Shown here one piece after another: positions 14,265 through 20,524 of a stretch of DNA of 20,907 nt. The notes beneath the pieces are model-generated. The model did no database searches and had not been told where the DNA came from. It saw only the letters and a list, made by a program, of their open reading frames with translations. Origin of the DNA: Fimenecus sp045632525 (lineage in GTDB: Bacteria > Bacillota > Clostridia > Oscillospirales > Acutalibacteraceae). Within the stretch, counting starts at the first letter, position 1; each line of letters opens with the position of its first letter. Position numbers and translations under genes: made by a program. The stretch is from contig JAZQWV010000077.1 in the NCBI GenBank assembly GCA_045632525.1, positions 1-20,907 on the forward strand. Reading direction: 5' to 3'.

Positions 14265-15683
14265 ATGAACGAAAATTTTGAAAAGGATATTAACGAAACA
14301 ACAGAAAATCCTGTTGTTGAGCCTGAAAAGACAATTGAACCTGAAAAGGTGAGTGAGCCTAAAACAGAGCCTTATGTTCAGAGAACTTATGGTAATTATG
14401 GCAACTCAAATCAATATATGCCTTATGGTAGTTATGGTCAATATAACAGACCTGAAGCAGAAAAAAGACCGTCAAAGGGTAAGAAAAAGGGCGTAATTAT
14501 TGCGGCGGTAATTCTTTGTCTCTCTTTTCTTATAGCAGTTACTGTATTTCTTGCATCATTTTTAATAGACGGGTTCAGAACAGATGTAACCCCTGAAGAA
14601 AGTGATAAAACACAGATGGATTTTGCAGAAACACCCAATAATGACGGATATATCTCTGATGGAGATTCAATGTCCGCAAAAGCAATCTATAAAAAAATTC
14701 ATGAAAGCTCAGTGGGTATCATTGTTTATTCAGGTAACAGACAACAAGTGTCATCAGAGGGCTCAGGCGTTGTTTTAGGTCTTAATGGCGATAAAACAGG
14801 CACTTATATCATCACATGTGCTCATGTTATTGATGTTGCGAATGCAAAAATCGTTGTTCAGACTGCTGACGGCTCACAATATGACGCAAAATTAGTTGGA
14901 ATGGATTCAAAAACAGATATTGGTTTAGTTTATGTAGCAAACACAAGCCTTAAAGCAGCAGAGTTTGCAGATTCTGATACTCTTGAAGTGGGTGACGCTA
15001 TTTATGCAATCGGTAACCCCGGTGGTATTCAATTCTTCGGCTCGTTCACAAACGGAATGGTTTCTGCAATTGGTCGTCCAGTTGACAGTCCTGTTGGCTA
15101 CGAAGTTGCTTGTATTCAACACACAGCAGCAATTAACCCTGGCAATTCAGGTGGCGCACTTGTAAACGGTCACGGACAAATCGTGGGTATAAACTCATCA
15201 AAAATTGCATCAACTGATTTTGAAGGTATGGGATTTGCAGTACCATCTTCAACAGTTAAAGAAATTGTTGACCAACTTATCAGAGAAGGTCGAGTTACAA
15301 ACAGACCTGCTTTGGGAATCAAGTTTATGCCAAACACACAAAGTCAGGTGCATTCAATAATCGTTAAGACAAACGATTTGCCAGCAGGCTCAATTATCAT
15401 TGACACAATAATGATTGGTAGCGACCTTGAAAATAAAGATGTTAAAGAAGGCGATATGATTATTGCCGTTAACGGAAAAGACCTTGATGATTATAATGTT
15501 ATTCTCGATTTAATTGAAAATGGTAAAGTAGGCGATGTTTTAACACTTAAAATCTGTCGCATAGATGCAAATTATAAAATCTCAACATTTGATGTTCAAG
15601 CGAAGTTGGTTGAAGATTCAAGTGTCAGCGAGCCACAAGAAGAAGTTGAAATGCAAACATTCCCATTCCCATTTGACTATTAA
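14265..15683 (+). CDS. S1C serine protease HtrA/DegP family with PDZ domain
   Basis: A membrane-anchored envelope-quality-control protease. The first 70 residues are cytoplasmic and rich in Glu, Pro, Tyr and Asn; a basic stretch (KRPSKGKKKG) leads to the single membrane segment (about 76-97). The trypsin-like domain has the full triad H187 (CAHVID), D218 (KTDIGL) and S295 (NPGNSGGAL). One PDZ domain spans about 350-455. At 472 residues this is normal for Gram-positive HtrA. GGAGG precedes the ATG and only 23 bases separate it from the kinase gene, so it is the third gene of the regulator-kinase-protease operon, echoing the htrC position in the Bacillus wal locus. A strong terminator follows. 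Confidence 0.95.
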   Translation: MNENFEKDINETTENPVVEPEKTIEPEKVSEPKTEPYVQRTYGNYGNSNQYMPYGSYGQYNRPEAEKRPSKGKKKGVIIAAVILCLSFLIAVTVFLASFLIDGFRTDVTPEESDKTQMDFAETPNNDGYISDGDSMSAKAIYKKIHESSVGIIVYSGNRQQVSSEGSGVVLGLNGDKTGTYIITCAHVIDVANAKIVVQTADGSQYDAKLVGMDSKTDIGLVYVANTSLKAAEFADSDTLEVGDAIYAIGNPGGIQFFGSFTNGMVSAIGRPVDSPVGYEVACIQHTAAINPGNSGGALVNGHGQIVGINSSKIASTDFEGMGFAVPSSTVKEIVDQLIREGRVTNRPALGIKFMPNTQSQVHSIIVKTNDLPAGSIIIDTIMIGSDLENKDVKEGDMIIAVNGKDLDDYNVILDLIENGKVGDVLTLKICRIDANYKISTFDVQAKLVEDSSVSEPQEEVEMQTFPFPFDY

Positions 15684-15687
15684 GATT

Positions 15688-15715
15688 AAAGACCTACTCG
15701 GTTGAGTAGGTCTTT
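15688..15715 (+). terminator. Intrinsic terminator after htrA
   Basis: AAAGACCTACTC and GAGTAGGTCTTT pair over 12 bp with a GGTT loop, followed by T-run. Convergent spoVAC ends two bases beyond; a short A-run on the left makes some bidirectional use possible. Confidence 0.9.
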
Positions 15716-15717
15716 TT

Positions 15718-16161
15718 TTAATATAGTTTTAAAATATAAGCAATTAATCCATAAATAACGCCCGCAAAAATACTATAAGCAATAACGGGACCTGCAATTT
15801 TGAAGATGTTTGCACCCGTACCCATTATAAGACCTTCGGATTTAAATTCCATAGCGGGGGAAACAACTGAATTTGCAAAGCCTGTAATAGGGACAATAGT
15901 GCCTGCTCCTGCGTGTTTTGCGATTTTATCAAAAACACCAACACCAGTAAGAATTGCTGTAATAATAATGAGCACCGACGGCGTTAAAGCTTTTACATAA
16001 TCTTCTGAAAATCCAATTCTCTCAAAGATAAAGTTAAGAAATTGACCGAAAGTGCAAATCGCACCACCAAAAATAAACGCTTTAATGCAATTCGTGATTT
16101 TTGGCGAGTTGGGTGACGCCTTTTCTGCCATTTTACTATATTCTTTGTCACTTGTTGACAT
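15718..16161 (-). CDS. spoVAC: Stage V sporulation protein AC (SpoVAC)
   Basis: A spore inner-membrane protein of the SpoVA complex that moves Ca-dipicolinate during sporulation and germination; SpoVAC itself is a mechanosensitive-channel-like subunit. From the ATG at 16161 the protein has 147 residues (Bacillus SpoVAC has 150). This start is preferred over GTG at 16170 because AAAGGAG lies eight bases before it. Characteristic segments are NCIKAFIFGGAICTFGQ, the second helix LTGVGVFDKIAKHAGAG, and VPITGFANSV with FKSEGLIMGTGANIFK. The NCIKAF start and length separate it from the shorter paralogue SpoVAE. Unusually, no spoVAD or spoVAE follows: the gene ends against the htrA terminator. A candidate forespore promoter lies just upstream. 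Confidence 0.94.
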   Translation of the reverse strand: MSTSDKEYSKMAEKASPNSPKITNCIKAFIFGGAICTFGQFLNFIFERIGFSEDYVKALTPSVLIIITAILTGVGVFDKIAKHAGAGTIVPITGFANSVVSPAMEFKSEGLIMGTGANIFKIAGPVIAYSIFAGVIYGLIAYILKLY

Positions 16162-16181
16162 ATAAATCACTCCTTTTCAAC

Positions 16182-16210
16182 TATTTTTCCCCATAAAAAA
16201 GGAATTAATC
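16182..16210 (-). promoter_or_regulatory. Candidate forespore (sigma-F/G-type) promoter for spoVAC
   Basis: On the - strand GATTA (16210-16206), 15-base spacer, GGAAAAATA (16190-16182); this fits the sigma-F -10 pattern GGHRARHT fully and the -35 pattern at four of five positions. The start site would fall just before the AAAGGAG ribosome site. Confidence 0.45.
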
Positions 16211-16277
16211 CGTTGTATAATTGTTTTGGCAATTTGCAATAATATGAAATATATGGTAAATTATAAATGTTGAAGTG

Positions 16278-16306
16278 TTGAAAAACTTTGCAATAAAGGA
16301 TATAAT
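16278..16306 (+). promoter_or_regulatory. Sigma-A promoter for the YiiX-like gene and lipoprotein
   Basis: TTGAAA (16278-16283), 17-base spacer, TATAAT (16301-16306). Predicted start about 16313, leader about 32 bases. Confidence 0.75.
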
Positions 16307-16344
16307 GACGCTGAAAAGATAAAGATAATTATGGGAAAACGGAT

Positions 16345-17205
16345 ATGACAAGAAGAAAAACAAGATTACAAAAATTCATATCAAAAGTTTTGATGATTGC
16401 AATAATCGTTCTTGCTTCTAACCTTGTTTTGAGTTGGGTTGCAGACTGGTCTGCTTATCACGAGCCTGTTGCAGTTAATCAGACTGAATGGAATGAGATT
16501 ACACAGAAAATGCAGAATAACAGGGGCTTGACCGAAGAAGAATATCAAACCGTTTTTTCACAGACAGGGTTGGGTAAATCAACGGTCAACAAGCTTCTTA
16601 GAAGTAAAAAATATGAAGAAATTCAAAATTATTATAATTATTATATGCAAAACAAAGACTTTGAATGCGCTCGCGAGGGATTTGTTGCATATCATGAATA
16701 CATTACTGATGAAAACGGTAACAGAATAGAAAATCCAAGGTTTGCAGATTTGCAAAATGGTGATATAATAATAACACTGAGTATTCATACTTTTGGTTGG
16801 CGACATGGTCACGTAGCAATTGTAACAGATGCATATAATGGCACAACTGTGCAAGCGGTTATGATGGGCGAAAAATCCGCATTCGGTAATGTTAGCGAGT
16901 GGAAAAACTTTCCACTTGTTGCAGTGCTTCGAGTTAAAGATTTAGATGCCACTACAAGACAAAAAATTGCTGATTATGCAAAAAACAATTTGGTGGGACT
17001 TGAATATTCCCTTTTTACGGGAATGTTTGGCATCAAAGAAGAGCCATTAGCCCGAACACAATGTGCTCACCTTGTTTGGTATGCATATAATCAATTTGGC
17101 ATTGACCTTGATTCAACGGGTGGCGACACGGTAACACCAAAAGACATTTTGAAAAGTGATAAACTTGAAATTGTACAAGTTTATGGAAATATAGACCAAA
17201 TGTAA
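16345..17205 (+). CDS. YiiX/YebB-like permuted papain-fold (NlpC/P60-type) cysteine hydrolase, membrane-anchored
   Basis: A 286-residue exported or membrane-anchored hydrolase. An N-terminal basic stretch and hydrophobic segment (about 14-33) act as signal anchor. After a helical spacer (about 45-115), the catalytic domain starts with NPRFADLQNGDIIITL. The His comes first (H156 in HGHVAIV) and the Cys later (C240 in TQCAHLVWYAY), the order expected for circularly permuted YiiX/YaeF-type enzymes rather than classical NlpC/P60. The C-terminal GGDTVTPKDIL is also typical. Substrate is not known; amide or ester bonds in the envelope are likely. The ribosome site is weak, and a five-codon frame (16331-16348) overlaps its ATG. 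A lipoprotein gene follows after 13 bases in the same transcript. Confidence 0.85.
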   Translation: MTRRKTRLQKFISKVLMIAIIVLASNLVLSWVADWSAYHEPVAVNQTEWNEITQKMQNNRGLTEEEYQTVFSQTGLGKSTVNKLLRSKKYEEIQNYYNYYMQNKDFECAREGFVAYHEYITDENGNRIENPRFADLQNGDIIITLSIHTFGWRHGHVAIVTDAYNGTTVQAVMMGEKSAFGNVSEWKNFPLVAVLRVKDLDATTRQKIADYAKNNLVGLEYSLFTGMFGIKEEPLARTQCAHLVWYAYNQFGIDLDSTGGDTVTPKDILKSDKLEIVQVYGNIDQM

Positions 17206-17218
17206 AGGAGTTATAATA

Positions 17219-17587
17219 ATGAAAAGATTTATAGCAATTGTTCTTATTGCTTTAATAGTACTTACAGTTGCAGGTTGTGGCAATGAAACTGAATATAAAA
17301 AGGTTGGTCCAACACCTGTGCTCACAACGACAACTACTACAACAGAAACTACAACAGAAGAATTTGAAACAGAAAGTCAAACCGAAGAAACATCTTCATC
17401 AACCACAACAACTACAAGAAAAAACACAAATAATGGTGGGTCAAATAATACCCGACCAACAAAAACTACAACCACAACTACTACAACAACTACTACAACT
17501 ACAACACCCGAGCCAGAATCAATTATTGTTATTCAATCATCTACTACAACAACTGAAGCATCAGAACAGCAAGAAGTTGTAGAGTAA
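17219..17587 (+). CDS. Thr-rich lipoprotein, unknown function
   Basis: A 122-residue secreted lipoprotein. The signal peptide (residues 1-19) ends in the lipobox VAGC, with lipidated C20. The mature part is low-complexity: threonine runs at about 37-43, 62-67 and an unbroken 14-Thr run at 83-96, interspersed with Glu, Ser, Asn and Pro. No folded domain is apparent. Such regions work as extended, possibly glycosylated, spacers; a similar TTTETTT stretch occurs in the SpoIIQ-like protein's linker. AAAGGAG precedes the ATG, and the gene follows the YiiX-like hydrolase by 13 bases, so they share a promoter. The Thr codons mix ACA, ACT and ACC in an imperfect trinucleotide repeat, which could vary in length without shifting frame. 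Function cannot be assigned. Confidence 0.85.
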   Translation: MKRFIAIVLIALIVLTVAGCGNETEYKKVGPTPVLTTTTTTTETTTEEFETESQTEETSSSTTTTTRKNTNNGGSNNTRPTKTTTTTTTTTTTTTTPEPESIIVIQSSTTTTEASEQQEVVE

Positions 17588-17599
17588 AAATAAAAACGC

Positions 17600-17628
17600 A
17601 AGAGCCAAGCTTAATTTGCTTGGCTCTT
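17600..17628. terminator. Terminator after the lipoprotein gene, overlapping the end of the - strand gene
   Basis: AAGAGCCAAGC (17600-17610) pairs with GCTTGGCTCTT (17618-17628) over a 7-base loop, with T-runs on both sides. The stop codon of the convergent gene lies in the loop, so its last codons form the right arm. Confidence 0.85.
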
Positions 17629-17808
17629 TTTGTTTGTTTCGTTTAAATATTTAATATATGTGGGGCATTTTGTAAAATCTTTGTAGCAAAGTTCTTCAAT
17701 AGTCCAAAGTGTTAATCTGTCATAAAGCATAGTGCAATGTGGAAGTATTCTTTGTCGCGGTATTCTGTCTTCCAGTAAAGGACATTTATCAGGGTCTTCA
17801 AAAAACAT
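17611..17808 (-). CDS. Small four-cysteine protein, unknown function
   Basis: A 65-residue protein that I do not recognise. From the ATG at 17808 (chosen because AAGGTGA lies about seven bases before; GTG at 17817 has none) it reads as a soluble, charged protein with four cysteines at regular spacing: C9, C25, C41 and C48 (C-x15-C-x15-C-x6-C). Two of the cysteines are followed by Pro (CPLL, CPTY) and one is preceded by His. This suggests a small metal-binding or iron-sulfur fold, or disulfides; no signal peptide is seen. It is divergent from an XRE regulator, and both promoters are covered by a matched pair of inverted 19-bp sites, which supports it as a real, regulated gene. Its 3' end forms part of a terminator. 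Confidence 0.65.
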   Translation of the reverse strand: MFFEDPDKCPLLEDRIPRQRILPHCTMLYDRLTLWTIEELCYKDFTKCPTYIKYLNETNKKSQAN

Positions 17809-17822
17809 AATAATCACCTTGT

Positions 17823-17841
17823 ACGTTAATGTGACGTAATT
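17823..17841 (+). promoter_or_regulatory. Candidate operator, copy 1
   Basis: Nineteen bases beginning ACGTTAATG and ending ACGTAATT, matching the reverse complement of 17866-17884 at 17 of 19 positions. It covers the -10 of the leftward promoter and the -35 of the rightward one. Confidence 0.65.
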
Positions 17842-17859
17842 TTACCATAAGAATATGAT
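17831..17859 (+). promoter_or_regulatory. Promoter for the XRE regulator
   Basis: GTGACG (17831-17836), 17-base spacer, TATGAT (17854-17859). The start would be about 17866, at the edge of operator copy 2. Confidence 0.45.
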
Positions 17860-17867
17860 AAAGTCAA
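17839..17867 (-). promoter_or_regulatory. Promoter for the four-cysteine gene
   Basis: On the - strand TTGACT (17867-17862), 17-base spacer, TAAAAT (17844-17839). The -10 overlaps operator copy 1 and the -35 touches operator copy 2. Confidence 0.6.
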
Positions 17868-17884
17868 TTACGTTATATTAACGT
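17866..17884 (-). promoter_or_regulatory. Candidate operator, copy 2 (inverted)
   Basis: Begins AATTACGTTA and ends ATTAACGT; inverted relative to copy 1 with a 24-bp spacer. It lies between the XRE promoter and its ribosome site (GGTGG at 17888-17892). Confidence 0.65.
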
Positions 17885-17896
17885 TATGGTGGTTTT

Positions 17897-18145
17897 ATGA
17901 AGCAGATTCAATATTATGGTAATAAAAATATAATTTCTTCTCGTGTTAAAGAGTTAAGAAATCAGAAAGGCTTGTCACAAGAGCAACTGGCTGCAAGAAT
18001 GCAGACAATGAATTGCAATATTGACCAGCAAATGATTAGTAAGATTGAAAAGAATAATAGACAGGTTACTGATTTTGAATTGGCTTGTTTGTGTAAGTGC
18101 CTTGAAACAACGCCAAATGAAATATTAAAAGATTTTGATAAATAA
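17897..18145 (+). CDS. XRE-family HTH transcriptional regulator
   Basis: An 82-residue regulator consisting essentially of one Cro/C1-type helix-turn-helix: ISSRVKELRNQKGLSQEQLA forms helices 1-2, MISKIEKNNRQVTDFEL the recognition helix and helix 4, and LCKCLETTPNEIL closes the five-helix fold. Asn-Cys-Asn-Ile-Asp inserts a slightly long loop between helices 2 and 3, as in a common clostridial small XRE type. GGTGG lies four bases before the ATG. Two inverted 19-bp sites immediately upstream are the natural candidates for its own operator, giving control of itself and of the divergent four-cysteine gene. It may derive from a mobile element or antitoxin-like module, but no toxin fold is recognisable in its partner. 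Confidence 0.88.
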   Translation: MKQIQYYGNKNIISSRVKELRNQKGLSQEQLAARMQTMNCNIDQQMISKIEKNNRQVTDFELACLCKCLETTPNEILKDFDK

Positions 18146-18148
18146 AAA

Positions 18149-18174
18149 CGGGCGATTGATGAATCGCCCCTGCA
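18149..18174 (-). repeat. GGGGCG-type palindromic repeat, diverged copy
   Basis: On the - strand TGCAGGGGCGATTCATC and on to CGCCCG: same ends as the 28-bp repeats at 2333 and 2825 (TGTAGGGGCG / CGCCCG) but with an ATTCATCAAT core in place of the GC-rich one. It forms a hairpin GGGCGATT/AATCGCCC. It starts three bases after the XRE stop codon. Confidence 0.75.
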
Positions 18175-18204
18175 TTCTGCATTTTGCACTTTGCGTTTTG
18201 CATT
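18171..18204 (+). repeat. NNYTTGC heptad tract, copy 2
   Basis: TGC then four units ATTCTGC, ATTTTGC, ACTTTGC, GTTTTGC and a closing ATT. It abuts (overlaps by four bases) the GGGGCG palindrome and precedes a terminator, the same order as at 2825-2989. Confidence 0.75.
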
Positions 18205-18234
18205 AAAAAAGACGGTCTTTCGACCGTCTTTTTA
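18205..18234. terminator. Bidirectional terminator between XRE and EF-G-like genes
   Basis: GACGGTC (18211-18217) and GACCGTC (18222-18228) pair over a TTTC loop, flanked by an A-run on the left and a T-run on the right, so it can work for both convergent genes. Confidence 0.88.
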
Positions 18235-18238
18235 TGTT

Positions 18239-20305
18239 TTATTCTTCGTCAACTTTTGCTTCTGCAATAACTTTTTCAACAACATTCTGTGGTGCTTGTT
18301 CATAACGAGTGAACTCGAATGAGAATGAACCACGACCTGCTGTTACTGAACGGAGAACGGTTGTGAAATCACCCATTTCAGCCATTGGAACTTCAGCTGT
18401 AAGCTCCTGCATTCTTGGTTCGTCTGCAGGACCCATGCCAAGAACTCTACCACGGCGTTTTGTGATGTCGCCCATAATATCGCCAAGGTTGTCGTCAGGC
18501 ATACGAGCAACGAGTGTGCCGACAGGTTCAAGAATTGTTGGGTCAGCCTTTGGAATACCAGCTTTATATGCAAGAGAAGCAGCCATCTTGAATGCCATTT
18601 CTGATGAGTCGACTGGGTGGTAAGAACCATCATAAAGAGTAGCTTTAACGCCTACCATTGGGTATCCTGCAAGAACACCCTTGAGAACGCAATCGCGAAG
18701 ACCTTTTTCAACTGCAGGGAAGAAGTTCTTTGGAACTGCGCCACCGAAAACTTCTTCAGCAAATACAAGTTCATCGCTGTCACAAGGCTCGAAGCGAATA
18801 TGTACATCACCGAACTGACCATGACCACCTGATTGTTTCTTGTGTTTACCCTGTGCTTCAGCTGATTTTCTGATTGTTTCTCTGTAAGCAACTTTTGGAA
18901 CAGAAAGGTCAACTTCAACACCGAATTTATTTTTAAGTTTTGAGACGATAACATCAAGATGTTGTTCGCCAAGACCTGAGAGAACTTGTTCTTTTGTCTC
19001 TTTATTGATAACGAATGAAATTGATGGGTCTTCTTCCATAAGTCTAAAGAGTCCCTGTGCAACCTTTTCTTCTTCACCCTTTTTGCGAACATTAACTGCC
19101 ATTGAAAGGCATGGGTTTGGACAATCAACAGCGTCAAGAATTACGATATTCTTTGCATCGCAAAGTGTGTCACCAGTTTTAACGCCAGCAAGTTTTGTAA
19201 CAACGCCAATATCACCTGCGATAATTTCGTTTGCGTCTTCTTGCTTGCCACCCTTAACAGTAACAATTTTACCCATCTTTTCTGTTTCGCCTGTGCGAAC
19301 ATTATAAGCTTGAGTATCACCTGTGAGTTTACCAGAAACTACCTTGAAGAATGACATTTTACCAACAAATGGGTCAGCAACAGTTTTAAAACAGATTGCT
19401 GCAAGAGGTCCGTTAATGTCACAAGGAAGAATTGTTTCTTCGCCACTTTCAGTTTTTGCTGTTTCACCAGCATAACCAAATGCGCCAGGTACTGACCAAG
19501 CAAGACCATAGAGAAGTTGGTCAACGCCTGCGCCTGTGAGACCTGCAACTGCATAAACAGGGTAAATTGAACCGTCAAAAATGCCAAGGCAAAGACCTTT
19601 AAGGATTTCTTCTTGTGTGAATGTTTCGCCTTCGAAGAATTTTTCCATAAGAGCATCGTCAGTTGTAGCAACAGCTTCCATAAATGCTGATGTCATTTCT
19701 TCAATGATTGGGTCATTTGGCATTGGAACTTCTGTTGCTTTGCAATCATCATAAGCATAAGCCTTACCTGTCATAAGGTTGACATAAGCTTTTGTGATGT
19801 TACCTTCCATATAAGGAATAATTGTTGGGCAAAGTTTGTTGCCATAAGTTTCTTTAAGAGCTTCAAATGTTTTGTAGAAGCTTCTATGGTCAGAGTCAGT
19901 TTTTGTGATAGCAAAGAATTTCGCAAGACCACGTTTTTCGGCTGCTTTGAAAGCCTTTTCTGTACCAACGTCAACGCCTGAGCCAGCACTTGTTACGATA
20001 AGAACTGCTTCTGCTGCACGAACTGCTTCTGCTGCACCGTTTTCAAAGTCAAAAAGACCGGGAGCATCTATAATATTCAACTTTGTGTTATCCCATTCAA
20101 TAGCTGCCATTGCAGATGAAACTGATGACTTTCTTCTCTTTTCTTCTGCGTCGAAGTCAAGAATTGTGTTGCCGTCACTGACTTTGCCAAGTCTGTCAGT
20201 TGCACCTGAAACATAAAGCATTGCTTCACAAAGTGTAGTTTTTCCTTTTCCGCCGTGACCAAGCACAGCAATATTTCTGATGTTGTTTGAGGTATAAGCC
20301 TTCAT
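18239..20305 (-). CDS. Elongation factor G-like protein (FusA2-type EF-G paralogue)
   Basis: A 688-residue translational-GTPase-fold protein with EF-G domains I-V, from the ATG at 20305. AGGGAAGAG just upstream supports it over the TTG at 20338. The P loop is GHGGKGKTT (16-24). Two other G motifs are altered: switch II reads D80-APGLFDF, with Leu where catalytic EF-G has His, and the guanine-specificity NKxD motif is T134-KTD. Domain II (about 300-380), domain III, domain IV (with YPMVGVKATLYDGSYHPVDS) and domain V (PMAEMGDFTTVLRSVTAGRG) are complete. These are features of the non-canonical EF-G-like group present alongside true FusA, and here they are more pronounced than usual. It may bind ribosomes with slow or no GTP turnover. 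It stands alone, with its own promoter and terminator. Confidence 0.9.
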   Translation of the reverse strand: MKAYTSNNIRNIAVLGHGGKGKTTLCEAMLYVSGATDRLGKVSDGNTILDFDAEEKRRKSSVSSAMAAIEWDNTKLNIIDAPGLFDFENGAAEAVRAAEAVLIVTSAGSGVDVGTEKAFKAAEKRGLAKFFAITKTDSDHRSFYKTFEALKETYGNKLCPTIIPYMEGNITKAYVNLMTGKAYAYDDCKATEVPMPNDPIIEEMTSAFMEAVATTDDALMEKFFEGETFTQEEILKGLCLGIFDGSIYPVYAVAGLTGAGVDQLLYGLAWSVPGAFGYAGETAKTESGEETILPCDINGPLAAICFKTVADPFVGKMSFFKVVSGKLTGDTQAYNVRTGETEKMGKIVTVKGGKQEDANEIIAGDIGVVTKLAGVKTGDTLCDAKNIVILDAVDCPNPCLSMAVNVRKKGEEEKVAQGLFRLMEEDPSISFVINKETKEQVLSGLGEQHLDVIVSKLKNKFGVEVDLSVPKVAYRETIRKSAEAQGKHKKQSGGHGQFGDVHIRFEPCDSDELVFAEEVFGGAVPKNFFPAVEKGLRDCVLKGVLAGYPMVGVKATLYDGSYHPVDSSEMAFKMAASLAYKAGIPKADPTILEPVGTLVARMPDDNLGDIMGDITKRRGRVLGMGPADEPRMQELTAEVPMAEMGDFTTVLRSVTAGRGSFSFEFTRYEQAPQNVVEKVIAEAKVDEE

Positions 20306-20378
20306 AAGCTCTTCCCTACCTTTCCCTAAGTATACCAATATGTGAAAAATATATAGAATTTTTCAACACGTTATTGGA

Positions 20379-20407
20379 ATTATAGCACATTTGCATAAAG
20401 TATGCAA
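20379..20407 (-). promoter_or_regulatory. Promoter of the EF-G-like gene
   Basis: On the - strand TTGCAT (20407-20402), 17-base spacer, TATAAT (20384-20379) preceded by TGC (extended -10). Leader about 65 bases. Confidence 0.6.
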
Positions 20408-20461
20408 TAATAATTTAATAAGTTTTGAAATATTTTTATACTAGTAATAGTGGTTTTTCTG

Positions 20462-20490
20462 TTGATTTTTCATTTTTATAAAGTTATAAT
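20462..20490 (+). promoter_or_regulatory. Promoter of murD
   Basis: TTGATT (20462-20467), 17-base spacer, TATAAT (20485-20490). Start about 20497, leader about 28 bases. Confidence 0.75.
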
Positions 20491-20524
20491 TATTTTATAT
20501 GCGAAATTTAAGGAGAAGAGAATT

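Noticed and set aside
17611..18145. XRE/small-protein pair as a type II toxin-antitoxin system
   Set aside because: The genes are divergent rather than in one operon, and the partner has no RelE, HicA, HigB or other known toxin features; kept as an unknown module.
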